This document shows, one piece after another, positions 7,311 through 14,320 of a DNA stretch of 14,320 nt (positions are counted from its first letter, which is position 1; every line of letters begins with the position of its first letter). The notes beneath the pieces were generated by a model, which ran no database searches, was not told where the DNA came from, and saw only the letters and a list, made by a program, of their open reading frames with translations. The position numbers and the translations under genes are program-made. This stretch comes from Willaertia magna. Taxonomy: Eukaryota > Heterolobosea > Eutetramitea > Acrasida > Naegleriidae. The stretch is taken from the NCBI GenBank assembly GCA_902984215.1, contig CADWAF010002085.1, forward strand, positions 1 to 14,320. The letters run 5' to 3'.

Positions 7311-9487
7311 ATGTGGAAACAATTGTTAGTTACAAAAGGAAAGAAAGGAAGTGGGAATGGTTTATTATTGAAGGGTTTATTGAAATCTTCATTGTCTACT
7401 TCTTTAGTTTGTAAGAATGTTAAATCTTCTTCTTTTTATTCGGTAAATGAAGTTAGAAGAACATTTAAAACAAGCCTTACAGTCAAACAACAATCCGAAT
7501 ATACATCTTTGATAAATAACAATGAAAATAAGGAGAATGCTAAAAGTGAGCTTGAATCTCAAACAAACAAACAAAATAAACAAGAAAACAAACAAGAACA
7601 ACAAGAAAAGAAAAAGAGAAGTTTACTCTTCAAACTACTTAAATATTTACTTTTACTTCCAATAGAACTAATTATCTTAGATATCCTTTTGCTCTATGGA
7701 GTAGTTAAAGGTATAATTTACCTTTTTGAAACCCTTAAACTAGATGATCCCGAATCGAAATACTATAATAAAGATTTACTAGACAAAATTGAAAAGCCTT
7801 TTAGATTAATACAAGGCTTTGATAGATATCAAAAAACAACAAATGTAATTTTAAGAATTGCTTTTGATTATTTCTTATTATTATGGACAGGTTGGCAAAA
7901 TCCAAATTATTGGTTTAAGGATGTACCAGATAAGAATAGTGAAGAGTTTAAACAACAAAAGGTTGAAACTCATGAAAGAAATGCACAAAGATTATTGGAT
8001 TTAATGTTAGAACAACGTGGTGTTTATATTAAGGTTGGTCAATTCATTTCAACTTTGGCTGGTTTTATTCCAGATGCTTACGTTAAGGCATTGAGTGTAT
8101 TAAAAGATAAAGCACCAAATATTCCAATAGAAGATGTCAGAAAGGTAATTTATCAAGATTTTGGAAAACCAATTGAAGAAATATTTGATGAATTCGATCC
8201 AGTACCTATTGGATCTGCATCAATTGCTCAAGTACATAAAGCAAAAACTAAGGACGGGAAAGTTGTAGCTGTTAAAGTGCAATATCCATGGGTAAGTGTT
8301 TTAAAACTTTGGTTTAATTGATTATTAATCGAATTATTATTTTGTTTTTTAAATAGGTAAGAGGGTTTTTCGATGGAGATATGTTGTGTAATGACCACAT
8401 GTCAACTTTATCAATTCGTTTATATTATATGCAAGAAGATGCTGAAAATATTGATGCCTTAATTGAATTAAATAATGGTTTCAATAAAGAATTAGAAACA
8501 GGTTTATTTAATGAATTAAACTTTAAGAATGAAGCAGATAATGCAAAATCTGCAGCATATCACTTAAGGGAAAGAAAAGATGTTTATATTCCAAAAATTG
8601 TTGATGAATTGACAAGTACTAGAGTTTTAACAATGGAATACATTGATGGAGCATGTAATGCAAATGAAGTTGATAAAATTAAACAAATGGGTTTTGATCC
8701 AACTGATATATCAGAAAGAATTTTAAGTGCTTGTGCAGAGCAATTATTTATTCATTCTAAATTCCATTGTGACCCACATTCTAGTAATGTTTTTATTAGA
8801 AAACATCCAAATAATCCAAGTCAACCACAAATTGTTTTATTAGATCATGGTTTATATAAAGAATTAACAAATGATTTTAGACTTAGATATGCTAACTTTT
8901 GGAAAAGTGTTGTTTTAGGAGATGAAGAAGGAATAAAAGAATATTGTAAATCAATTGGAGTAGAAGATTATAAATTATATTCACAAATGTTATTATTACA
9001 AAACTTTGATGAAGTTGCCGAAGACGGCTTTATAAACGAAAAAACTCAATTCACAGAAGAGGATTGGGAAAAGTATAATCAAGTTATGCAAGAGAGAAAA
9101 GATGATTTCCTTAAAGTATATCAAAAGATGCCAAAGGAAATGATTTTAATTGGAAGAGCTGATAATATCTTACGTTCATTAAATAGAGATTTAGGTGCAA
9201 AAGTTAATAGATTTAAGATAATGGCAAGAGCAGCTAATAAGGGTGCCTCATTAAAAACATTAAATCAAAAACAAACAATTTCTTCAAGAATTTCACTTTG
9301 GTTTAATGAAATGCGTTTTGAAATGAGATTGTTTATGATTTCATTTAATGCTTATTTAATGAAACTTTATGTGAGTTATTTTGGTACTTCACAATTATTT
9401 AAACAACAAAAGAAGGAAGTTGAGCTTATTGAGGAGGGAGTTGATTTATTGGAAACTCCAAAACATGCATCAACAAAATTTAATTAA
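7311..9487 (+). CDS. Mitochondrial ABC1/ADCK1-5-type (UbiB family) atypical kinase, two exons
   Basis: The mRNA joins 7311-8291 and 8357-9487, giving 703 residues. I chose the ATG at 7311 because the frame upstream has no ATG. From there the N-terminus (MWKQLLVTKGKKGSG...) is basic, hydroxylated and free of acidic residues for about 45 positions, like a mitochondrial presequence. A Lys/Gln-rich linker is followed by a hydrophobic span (about 106-139), probably an inner-membrane helix. The ABC1 kinase core follows. It has KVGQ at 241-244 (the family KxGQ motif), the Ala-rich-loop equivalent GSASIAQVH near 302-310, VAVK with Lys322, NFKNEA with Glu386, FHCDPHSSNV with Asp466 and Asn471, and LLDHGLY with Asp490 in place of DFG. 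All key residues are present. LDHGLY is typical of the ADCK1/ADCK5/yeast Mcp2 branch, linked to coenzyme Q and lipid handling in mitochondria. Those roles come from the family, not from this sequence. Confidence 0.92.
8292..8356 (+). other. 65-nt spliceosomal intron in the ADCK gene
   Basis: The intron begins GTAAGT and ends in a T-rich stretch followed by AAATAG. ATTAATC within it (about 8323-8330) could be the branch region. Removing it restores one frame across KVQYPWVRGFFDGD, which matches the kinase family, and 65 nt is not a multiple of three. If the intron is retained, translation ends after ten more codons at a TGA (8322-8324). The hexamer GGTAAG occurs at both boundaries (8291-8296 and 8356-8361). 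Confidence 0.92.
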
Positions 9488-9583
9488 TATTGTATTAATG
9501 TATATAAATTATTAACTTTTAAAAGTTGACAAGTTTTTGTTGTAACAAATGCTGTCAGATGATTGTGAATTTTCACAAAAAAA

Positions 9584-10279
9584 ATGTCACTACTGGAAAT
9601 TGGGACGGATTGTATTTCTTTAATTTTAATTTTCTTTGACGATAAAACTTTATTAAAATTACGTCTTATTAATAAACAATTTAATAAAACAATTCCAACA
9701 GAACTAGCTCACTATTGGAATAATTTAATTTCACAACTTGTCAATCCCGATATCATTAATTACTACAAAATAGAATTCAATAAACCAAATAAACACTATT
9801 TACTATCACAAAATAATAATTGGAAAGAATTTAAAAATAATTATTTGCCATTTATTATTTATTTAGATAGTTTTAAATTAACAACATTTAAAAAATCTTT
9901 TTATCTCATCTACCTTAAATATCTTTTACGAGAATACGATTATGGTTACGATTTTCATCACGAACAAATAGAAGTAAAGGGTTGTTTTGTAAAAAAGAAA
10001 AGAATGAAATTACAATTATTTAAAGAAAAGTTAAAATTAGAAAAGAGAGAGATGGATAGAATTTTTGTAATTGTTGGAGATATTGAAATGAAATTTATTA
10101 AAATTCAATTTAAAAATTTAAAAGAAATTCCAAGAAAGGGAATTAAAGAGTTAAAAGAATTCAAGGTGGAAAGAAATTGTGTGGAAGAATTAAAACAATT
10201 AAAATTGGATAATGCGATTGAATATTATTTTGAAAATAATTTTAATGAAACTACAATTTTTACTACAATTAGATATTGA
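9584..10279 (+). CDS. Small F-box-like protein
   Basis: The gene encodes 231 residues from ATG at 9584 (preceded by eight A) to TGA. The N-terminus fits a minimal F-box: a short leader, then ISLILIFFDDKTLLKLRLIN, then KQFNKTI, with a Trp near residue 44, like the L-P/I...V...L...LL.LR.VNK.F pattern that contacts Skp1. The leading Leu-Pro of the classical motif is replaced by Ile-Gly-Thr-Asp. The rest (about 50-231) is Lys/Asn/Leu-rich, with a possible helical stretch rich in Lys/Glu near 135-160. The tail shows LKEIP and LKEFKVERN-like segments that hint at degenerate leucine-rich repeats but no clear domain. If real, it would be the substrate-binding part of an SCF ubiquitin ligase; the target is unknown. 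Only 96 bp separate it from the ADCK stop, so its promoter must be compact. Confidence 0.65.
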   Translation: MSLLEIGTDCISLILIFFDDKTLLKLRLINKQFNKTIPTELAHYWNNLISQLVNPDIINYYKIEFNKPNKHYLLSQNNNWKEFKNNYLPFIIYLDSFKLTTFKKSFYLIYLKYLLREYDYGYDFHHEQIEVKGCFVKKKRMKLQLFKEKLKLEKREMDRIFVIVGDIEMKFIKIQFKNLKEIPRKGIKELKEFKVERNCVEELKQLKLDNAIEYYFENNFNETTIFTTIRY

Positions 10280-10444
10280 CGCTTTTCGATATTTATTTAA
10301 TAGATTAATATTGATGTATATTTTAAAAAAAGAAGAAATATTGATAGAAATAATGATGCAATTAATATACAACAACAAGAATTGAGTTGATTTAATTGAG
10401 AAATTTATTATTATTTCTACTTAAATAGTTACTTATTTGCTTAC
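10280..10444. other. Convergent intergenic spacer, AT-rich
   Basis: The 165 bp between the F-box stop and the WrbA stop should hold both 3' UTRs. I see no strong hairpin, gene or RNA in it. Confidence 0.5.
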
Positions 10445-11059
10445 TTATTGAATTAATTTCTTACCAATGGTTGTTGCATGTTTACCTTGGAATCTTGCCA
10501 TTCCTCTTTCTTGTTCTGATGGTAATCTTTCTCCTTTACCACCAACAATTGTTGAACTTCCATATGGTGACCCACCTTTAATTTCATCAATTCCCATTTG
10601 ACTTTGACAGCTATAAGGCAATCCACTGTAAACAAATCCTAAATGCAATAAGGTTGGAATGAAAGATAAAATTGTTGATTCTTGTCCACCATGTTGTGTA
10701 CCACTGGAAACAAATACTGATGCAACTTTTCCAATTAATGCACCAGAAACCCACAATTGACCAAGTCCATCAATAAATGATTTCATTTGACCAGCCATAT
10801 TTCCAAAACGAGTTGGAGTTCCAAAAATAATGACATCATAATCTTTCAATTCATTTGGTGTTGCAATTGGAACTTCTGCAAATGCTTGTTGTGCTTGAAT
10901 TGCACCCATCTTTTCCAAAATTTCAGTTGGCAATGTTTCTGGAACTCTTTTAATTATTACTTCAGCTCCTTCAACTTCTTTTGCTCCTTCTGCAACTTCT
11001 TTTGCCATTTGATAAATATGTCCATAAGTTGAGTAGAAAAGAATTAATACTTTGACCAT
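10445..11059 (-). CDS. wrbA: WrbA-type flavodoxin-like NAD(P)H:quinone oxidoreductase
   Basis: The 204-residue protein matches the WrbA (type IV NQO) family, close in length to the roughly 198 residues of E. coli WrbA. These are FMN enzymes that reduce quinones by two electrons, avoiding semiquinones and limiting oxidative stress; they usually act as tetramers in the cytosol. The FMN phosphate loop is STYGHIYQMA at 10-19. The isoalloxazine-contacting loops are TPTRFGNMAGQMKSF at 81-95 and SSGTQHGGQES at 118-128, and the family's GGSPYGSST stretch is at 162-170. No signal or transit peptide is visible. The ATG at 11059 is preceded on its strand by a long A/C-rich leader with almost no G. The gene converges on the F-box gene, leaving 165 bp of plain AT-rich DNA. 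Family identification is firm; the cofactor preference is inferred. Confidence 0.96.
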   Translation of the reverse strand: MVKVLILFYSTYGHIYQMAKEVAEGAKEVEGAEVIIKRVPETLPTEILEKMGAIQAQQAFAEVPIATPNELKDYDVIIFGTPTRFGNMAGQMKSFIDGLGQLWVSGALIGKVASVFVSSGTQHGGQESTILSFIPTLLHLGFVYSGLPYSCQSQMGIDEIKGGSPYGSSTIVGGKGERLPSEQERGMARFQGKHATTIGKKLIQ

Positions 11060-11109
11060 TTTGTTTGTGTTATTGTTTTAATGTTGTTTTGTTATTTGTT
11101 TTGTTTTTG
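11060..11109 (-). promoter_or_regulatory. A/C-rich 5' leader of the WrbA gene
   Basis: Read on the minus strand, about 50 bases before the ATG consist almost wholly of A and CAA/ACA units, with only one G and a few T. Such unstructured leaders are common before well-translated genes. Whether this is transcribed as 5' UTR is an inference. Confidence 0.4.
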
Positions 11110-11650
11110 CTAAACAGCTCTGAATTTCACACGCGTTTTATGTGGAAATCGAATGCGTTCAAACTCAATAGAAAGAACGCACGGATTTTACAAAATAGCT
11201 CAATTATGGAATCAGCTAACGAATTAAGAAGCAGTTGCACGCCATTATTATTTTAAAGAATAATTTGGTCTTAAAATTACGTGGTTTATATACGTTAATT
11301 GTTACAAAATTTAATTTTTGTCAAACACCACCAAAAGATATTTTGGAGTGTATGTGTAGTTGATAAATTTAAGGAAATAATTTATTGGTGCTAGTTTAGG
11401 TACCTTTAACAACTGTATTAACAGTAGATATCAACGCTTGTTTTAGAAAACAAATCAATATTCAAAAATTGTAATGGGACTTTCAATACCTTTTCAATAC
11501 CCAATTTTTGGAGGGGGTATTATTTTCCGTTTCCCTATTGGTTCATTGTCCTGTTACCTATTTAAATCCGAACGTTGCAATGTTTTTCAAAAAACAAAAA
11601 AAACAAACATTTTAAAGGTTTGAAACACATAGAAATTAACTTTCTTTTAA
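11110..11650. promoter_or_regulatory. Divergent promoter region between WrbA and the RCC1-like kinase
   Basis: There is no convincing gene in this spacer. The WrbA side contains the palindrome ACGCGT at 11131-11136 and the inverted repeat TGCGTTC/GAACGCA at 11154-11160 and 11175-11181. The kinase side has an 11-bp-spaced direct repeat of TTTCAATACC (11481-11490 and 11492-11501), a small CCAA/TTGG dyad at 11501-11511, an inverted CCAAT box (ATTGG) at 11537-11541, and a TATA-like TATTTAAAT at 11559-11567, about 107 bp before the kinase ATG. A short upstream ORF of 11 codons (11580-11615) would be translated only if transcription starts before it. Confidence 0.4.
11481..11501 (+). repeat. Tandem TTTCAATACC direct repeat
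   Basis: Two exact 10-base copies start 11 bases apart, about one helical turn, so two bound proteins would face the same side. They lie 170-190 bp upstream of the kinase ATG and just before the CCAA/TTGG dyad. Confidence 0.4.
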
Positions 11651-11651
11651 C

Positions 11652-11666
11652 AAGAAGAAGAAGAAG
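11652..11666 (+). repeat. (AAG)5 microsatellite before the kinase start codon
   Basis: Five AAG units lie 7 bases upstream of the ATG at 11674, in the probable 5' UTR. They are purine-rich and unlikely to form structure. The repeat may vary in length between strains. Confidence 0.6.
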
Positions 11667-11673
11667 AACAGAA

Positions 11674-14320
11674 ATGCCACTTTTAGAGCTCTCCTCACAA
11701 AATCCAACAAATTTGATATCATCTATTGAAAGTAATCACGTAATTACACACTTTAAAAATAGTGATTCTCATATTATTATTGTAACAGAAGATAATTCGT
11801 TATTTGTCCATGGTAAAAATCATAATGGACAATTAGGTACAGGTGATTTTAATAATAGAAATGAATTTGTAAAAGTTAATTTTAATGAAAATATTAAACA
11901 AGTTGAAGTTTCTCCTGTTTTTACAATTATAGTAACTGAAGAAAATAATATTTATTTTACGGGAGAATTTAAATATTTATTTAACGGTGAAAAGATAAAT
12001 ACTTTTACAAAAATAGAAACAGATTCTTTTGAAAATGAAATAATTAAATTAATTTCTTGTAATTTGGAATTAGAGATGGAAAAAATTAATTTATTGGTTG
12101 TAACAGAAAACTATAATATTTATACTATTGGTTACAATGGAAATAAGTTTGGATTACAAAAGGAAGAACATTTTATTTTTACAAAAATTAATAAACTAAC
12201 AAACGACGGAAATAAATTATTTATTAAAAGTTTACAAAGAACATTTTATTTTGATATTATTTTAGACTTTGACGGAAATCTTTATAGAAATGGTATATTT
12301 ATAAATAACAATTTAAAATACTTTACAAAGTTTGATTTACCTTTTAAAGTTAAAAGTTTCACAGTTAACGTAAGGCCTGACGTTTATTTTTATGTTTTAA
12401 ATTACTCTAATGAAATTTATAAAATTAACGACCACGGTGAGGTAGTTAAAGTAGAATATACAGATGATAAGATTAACGTTAAATATTTACAGTTTTTTAA
12501 TGACAATTTATTTATTATTAACAAAGACACCAATATTTATACAATATATAAAAATAACACTGATATAATTTGTTCTGATCATTATTATAAATATCATAAA
12601 ATGGTGATGGTTGCATGGATAAAAAATCACCTTTTTAGTAGTAATTATAAATTTAATTTTGAATATATTAAATTGAAATATAGTAAATTAAATTATTTAA
12701 ATTATAATTTGGATAATATTTATACTTTATTAAATAAAAAGTATTTAAACAGTCCGTGTGATTTAACAGTTTTAATTAAAAATAAAGTTAAAACTAAAAC
12801 ATTAGAGCAATTTAAAAATAAAGAATATAATTATGAATTATCATTTATTATTAGTTTAAAATTATGTTTATTAAATCTTTTAAATAATTATAAAATAGAT
12901 AACAGAATTAATTTAAGTTATGAAAATTTATTTAGTGAAAAAAATAAGGAACAATTTAATTTAATTTTAAAAGTTTTAACATTTAATATAAAACAATTTG
13001 TTAAGAGCGAAAATGAAAAGTATAAAATTAATGAAATTGTAAATTATACTAAAAGTATTTGTAATAATTTAAATAATTTATTGACAAAGTTAAACGTTAA
13101 TCAAGAATTATTATTTCAATTAGATAATTTAATTATTAGAAATATTTCTTTAAATAGCATTAACACTCTTTTAAATGACAGTAACACAGTTCAATTAAAA
13201 CAAGAATTAAAAACCGTTAAAATAGATGATTTAGTTATTAAAGATAAATATTTATTAATTTCCAAATTAGGTAAAGGTGCATTCGGTGTTGTATTTAAAG
13301 TGTTTGATATTATTAATTTTAAGTATTTAGCTTTAAAAGTTCTTACTGAGGGTAATGATTATAACAATTTAAAACATGAATTTATATTATTAGCCAAATT
13401 AGAACATGAAAACGTAATTAAATATTTAGATTTTGATAAAATTAAGAAAATTAAGAAACCTTTTTTAGTAATGGAATTATGTGACTATTCTTTAGATGAT
13501 AAATTATATAACAATAGCGAATCATTCTTACTAATTGATAAATTAAAATTATTTTTACAAATATGTAAAGGTGTAGAATATTTACATTTAAATAATATAA
13601 TCCATAGAGATTTAAAATTATTAAATATTTTAATTGAAAATAAAAACAATAATGAAACCATTAAAATTGTAGATTTTGGAACTGCAAGACAAATTGATAT
13701 TTCTAAAACAAGAACTATTAATATTGGAACAGAACCTTATATGGCACCTGAAATGCGTTATTCTGAAAAATTAATTGGAGATGAAATTAAAAAAGAAGAA
13801 CAAATAATTAATATTGATAAACCATTAGATATTTATGCTCTTGGATGTGTTTTATTTAAAATAATTACAAATAATAATTTAAAATGTAATGATTATTATT
13901 TTTTTGAATTATTAAAGAATGATAAATTAGAATATAAATTACACAATTATTTATGTAATTATTTAAATAGAAAATTAAAAGATGGACATAATGAAAAATT
14001 GATTGAAATTTTACAAAGATTAATTATTTCAATTATTCAGAGAACTCCTTTTAAAAGACCACATATTACAATAATTATAGATATTATAGAAATGTTAATT
14101 AATAATTTTAATGATAATGATATTTCATTAACAAAAGAACAATCAGATACTTTATTGACATTATTTGATTTTCAAAAGGAATTATTAAGTGAAAAAGACA
14201 AACAATTGATTGAAAAGGATAAAATAATTGAAGAATTAAAAATTATTATCAGTAATAAGGATATTTTATTACAAGAAAAAGATAATGAAATTAAGAGATT
14301 ACAATTACTATTAACTCAAC
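11674..14320 (+). CDS. RCC1-like repeat / Ser-Thr protein kinase fusion with coiled coil, cut by the window end
   Basis: The frame is open from ATG at 11674 through 882 codons to the end of the window, so the C-terminus is missing. The N-terminal part (about 34-280) has one clear RCC1 repeat, SLFVHGKNHNGQLGTGDFNN at 42-61. Degenerate further blades follow (NIYFTGE, NIYTIGYNGNKFG), suggesting a beta-propeller. Residues about 300-520 are Lys/Asn/Leu-rich, probably helical; a segment with SPCDLTVLIKNKV recalls a BTB start, but weakly. A complete protein kinase domain spans about 524-810. It has the glycine loop GKGAFG at 533-538, Lys555 (LALK), the alphaC Glu569, HRDLKLLN at 644-651, DFG at 667-669, MAPE at 690-693, DIYALG at 719-724 and the late Arg795. 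All catalytic residues are intact, so it should be active; HRDLK points to Ser/Thr specificity. From about 827 a Lys/Glu/Leu-rich heptad-like coiled coil runs off the edge. Substrates are unknown. Confidence 0.9.
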   Translation, partial: MPLLELSSQNPTNLISSIESNHVITHFKNSDSHIIIVTEDNSLFVHGKNHNGQLGTGDFNNRNEFVKVNFNENIKQVEVSPVFTIIVTEENNIYFTGEFKYLFNGEKINTFTKIETDSFENEIIKLISCNLELEMEKINLLVVTENYNIYTIGYNGNKFGLQKEEHFIFTKINKLTNDGNKLFIKSLQRTFYFDIILDFDGNLYRNGIFINNNLKYFTKFDLPFKVKSFTVNVRPDVYFYVLNYSNEIYKINDHGEVVKVEYTDDKINVKYLQFFNDNLFIINKDTNIYTIYKNNTDIICSDHYYKYHKMVMVAWIKNHLFSSNYKFNFEYIKLKYSKLNYLNYNLDNIYTLLNKKYLNSPCDLTVLIKNKVKTKTLEQFKNKEYNYELSFIISLKLCLLNLLNNYKIDNRINLSYENLFSEKNKEQFNLILKVLTFNIKQFVKSENEKYKINEIVNYTKSICNNLNNLLTKLNVNQELLFQLDNLIIRNISLNSINTLLNDSNTVQLKQELKTVKIDDLVIKDKYLLISKLGKGAFGVVFKVFDIINFKYLALKVLTEGNDYNNLKHEFILLAKLEHENVIKYLDFDKIKKIKKPFLVMELCDYSLDDKLYNNSESFLLIDKLKLFLQICKGVEYLHLNNIIHRDLKLLNILIENKNNNETIKIVDFGTARQIDISKTRTINIGTEPYMAPEMRYSEKLIGDEIKKEEQIINIDKPLDIYALGCVLFKIITNNNLKCNDYYFFELLKNDKLEYKLHNYLCNYLNRKLKDGHNEKLIEILQRLIISIIQRTPFKRPHITIIIDIIEMLINNFNDNDISLTKEQSDTLLTLFDFQKELLSEKDKQLIEKDKIIEELKIIISNKDILLQEKDNEIKRLQLLLTQ

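Noticed and set aside
7404..7604. Minus-strand ORF of 66 codons opposite ADCK exon 1
   Set aside because: It is antisense to the ADCK N-terminus and linker. Its hydrophobic look comes from the complement of Lys/Gln/Asn codons.
3293..9748. Shared 14-mer AACTTGTCAATCCC at about 3293 and 9735 as a dispersed repeat
   Set aside because: The two copies are isolated, lie in unrelated coding regions, and their flanks do not align; chance is sufficient.
10453..10635. Minus-strand ORF in another frame of WrbA
   Set aside because: It overlaps the firmly identified WrbA frame and shows no family similarity.
10787..11032. Plus-strand ORF of 81 codons opposite WrbA
   Set aside because: It is antisense to WrbA, and its Cys/Phe/Asn-rich translation is typical of a shadow frame.
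11065..11256. Plus-strand ORF of 63 codons in the WrbA/kinase spacer
   Set aside because: It begins at a non-ATG codon, covers the A/C-rich WrbA leader on the opposite strand, and resembles no protein.
1..14320. Defence island, mobile element or CRISPR-like system
   Set aside because: No transposase, integrase, terminal repeats or spaced repeat arrays were seen on either strand; the genes look like ordinary nuclear protist genes.

Overview
The window is a piece of a very AT-rich nuclear genome from a protist, most likely a free-living amoeba or amoeboflagellate. Four things point that way: one canonical GT-AG spliceosomal intron; eukaryote-only mitochondrial genes (a TIM16/PAM16-type import subunit and an ADCK-type kinase with a presequence); Asn- and Gln-rich low-complexity proteins; and an RCC1-like/protein-kinase fusion. 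Start codons have A-rich contexts and TAA and TGA both act as stops, so the standard code fits. Heterolobosea (Naegleria/Willaertia-like) and dictyostelids are both plausible. I lean to the former because intergenic promoter regions here contain GC-richer, CpG-containing patches, but the sequence does not settle it.

Layout, left to right. Positions 8-487 (+) encode an Asn-rich protein that may be cut by the window edge. It converges on a 1401-codon minus-strand gene (523-4728) for a large secreted-type glycoprotein with three C-terminal membrane helices. A spacer of about 460 bp follows, with a doubtful small minus-strand ORF and a GC-richer dyad. Next is a complete TIM16/PAM16 gene (5192-5668, +), converging on a minus-strand gene (5759-6778) for an Asn/Gln-rich protein with an NTF2/SnoaL-like region and a C-terminal CaaX box. 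A 532-bp divergent promoter region with several inverted repeats separates it from the ADCK1/5-type ABC1 kinase gene (7311-9487, +, two exons). A short F-box-like gene (9584-10279, +) follows and converges on a WrbA-type flavodoxin quinone oxidoreductase (10445-11059, -). After a 614-bp divergent spacer, an RCC1-like/protein-kinase gene (from 11674, +) runs off the right edge.

The genes are monocistronic, closely packed and alternate in orientation, so nothing suggests an operon or defence-type system. Two encode mitochondrial functions (protein import; coenzyme-Q-related ABC1 kinase) and one a quinone reductase, but they do not form a cluster. I found no tRNA, rRNA, mobile element or CRISPR array. 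The most unusual items are the prenylation motif on the NTF2-like protein, PPC-like repeats in the giant membrane protein, the kinase fusion with a complete catalytic core, and CpG-containing palindromes in the promoters.
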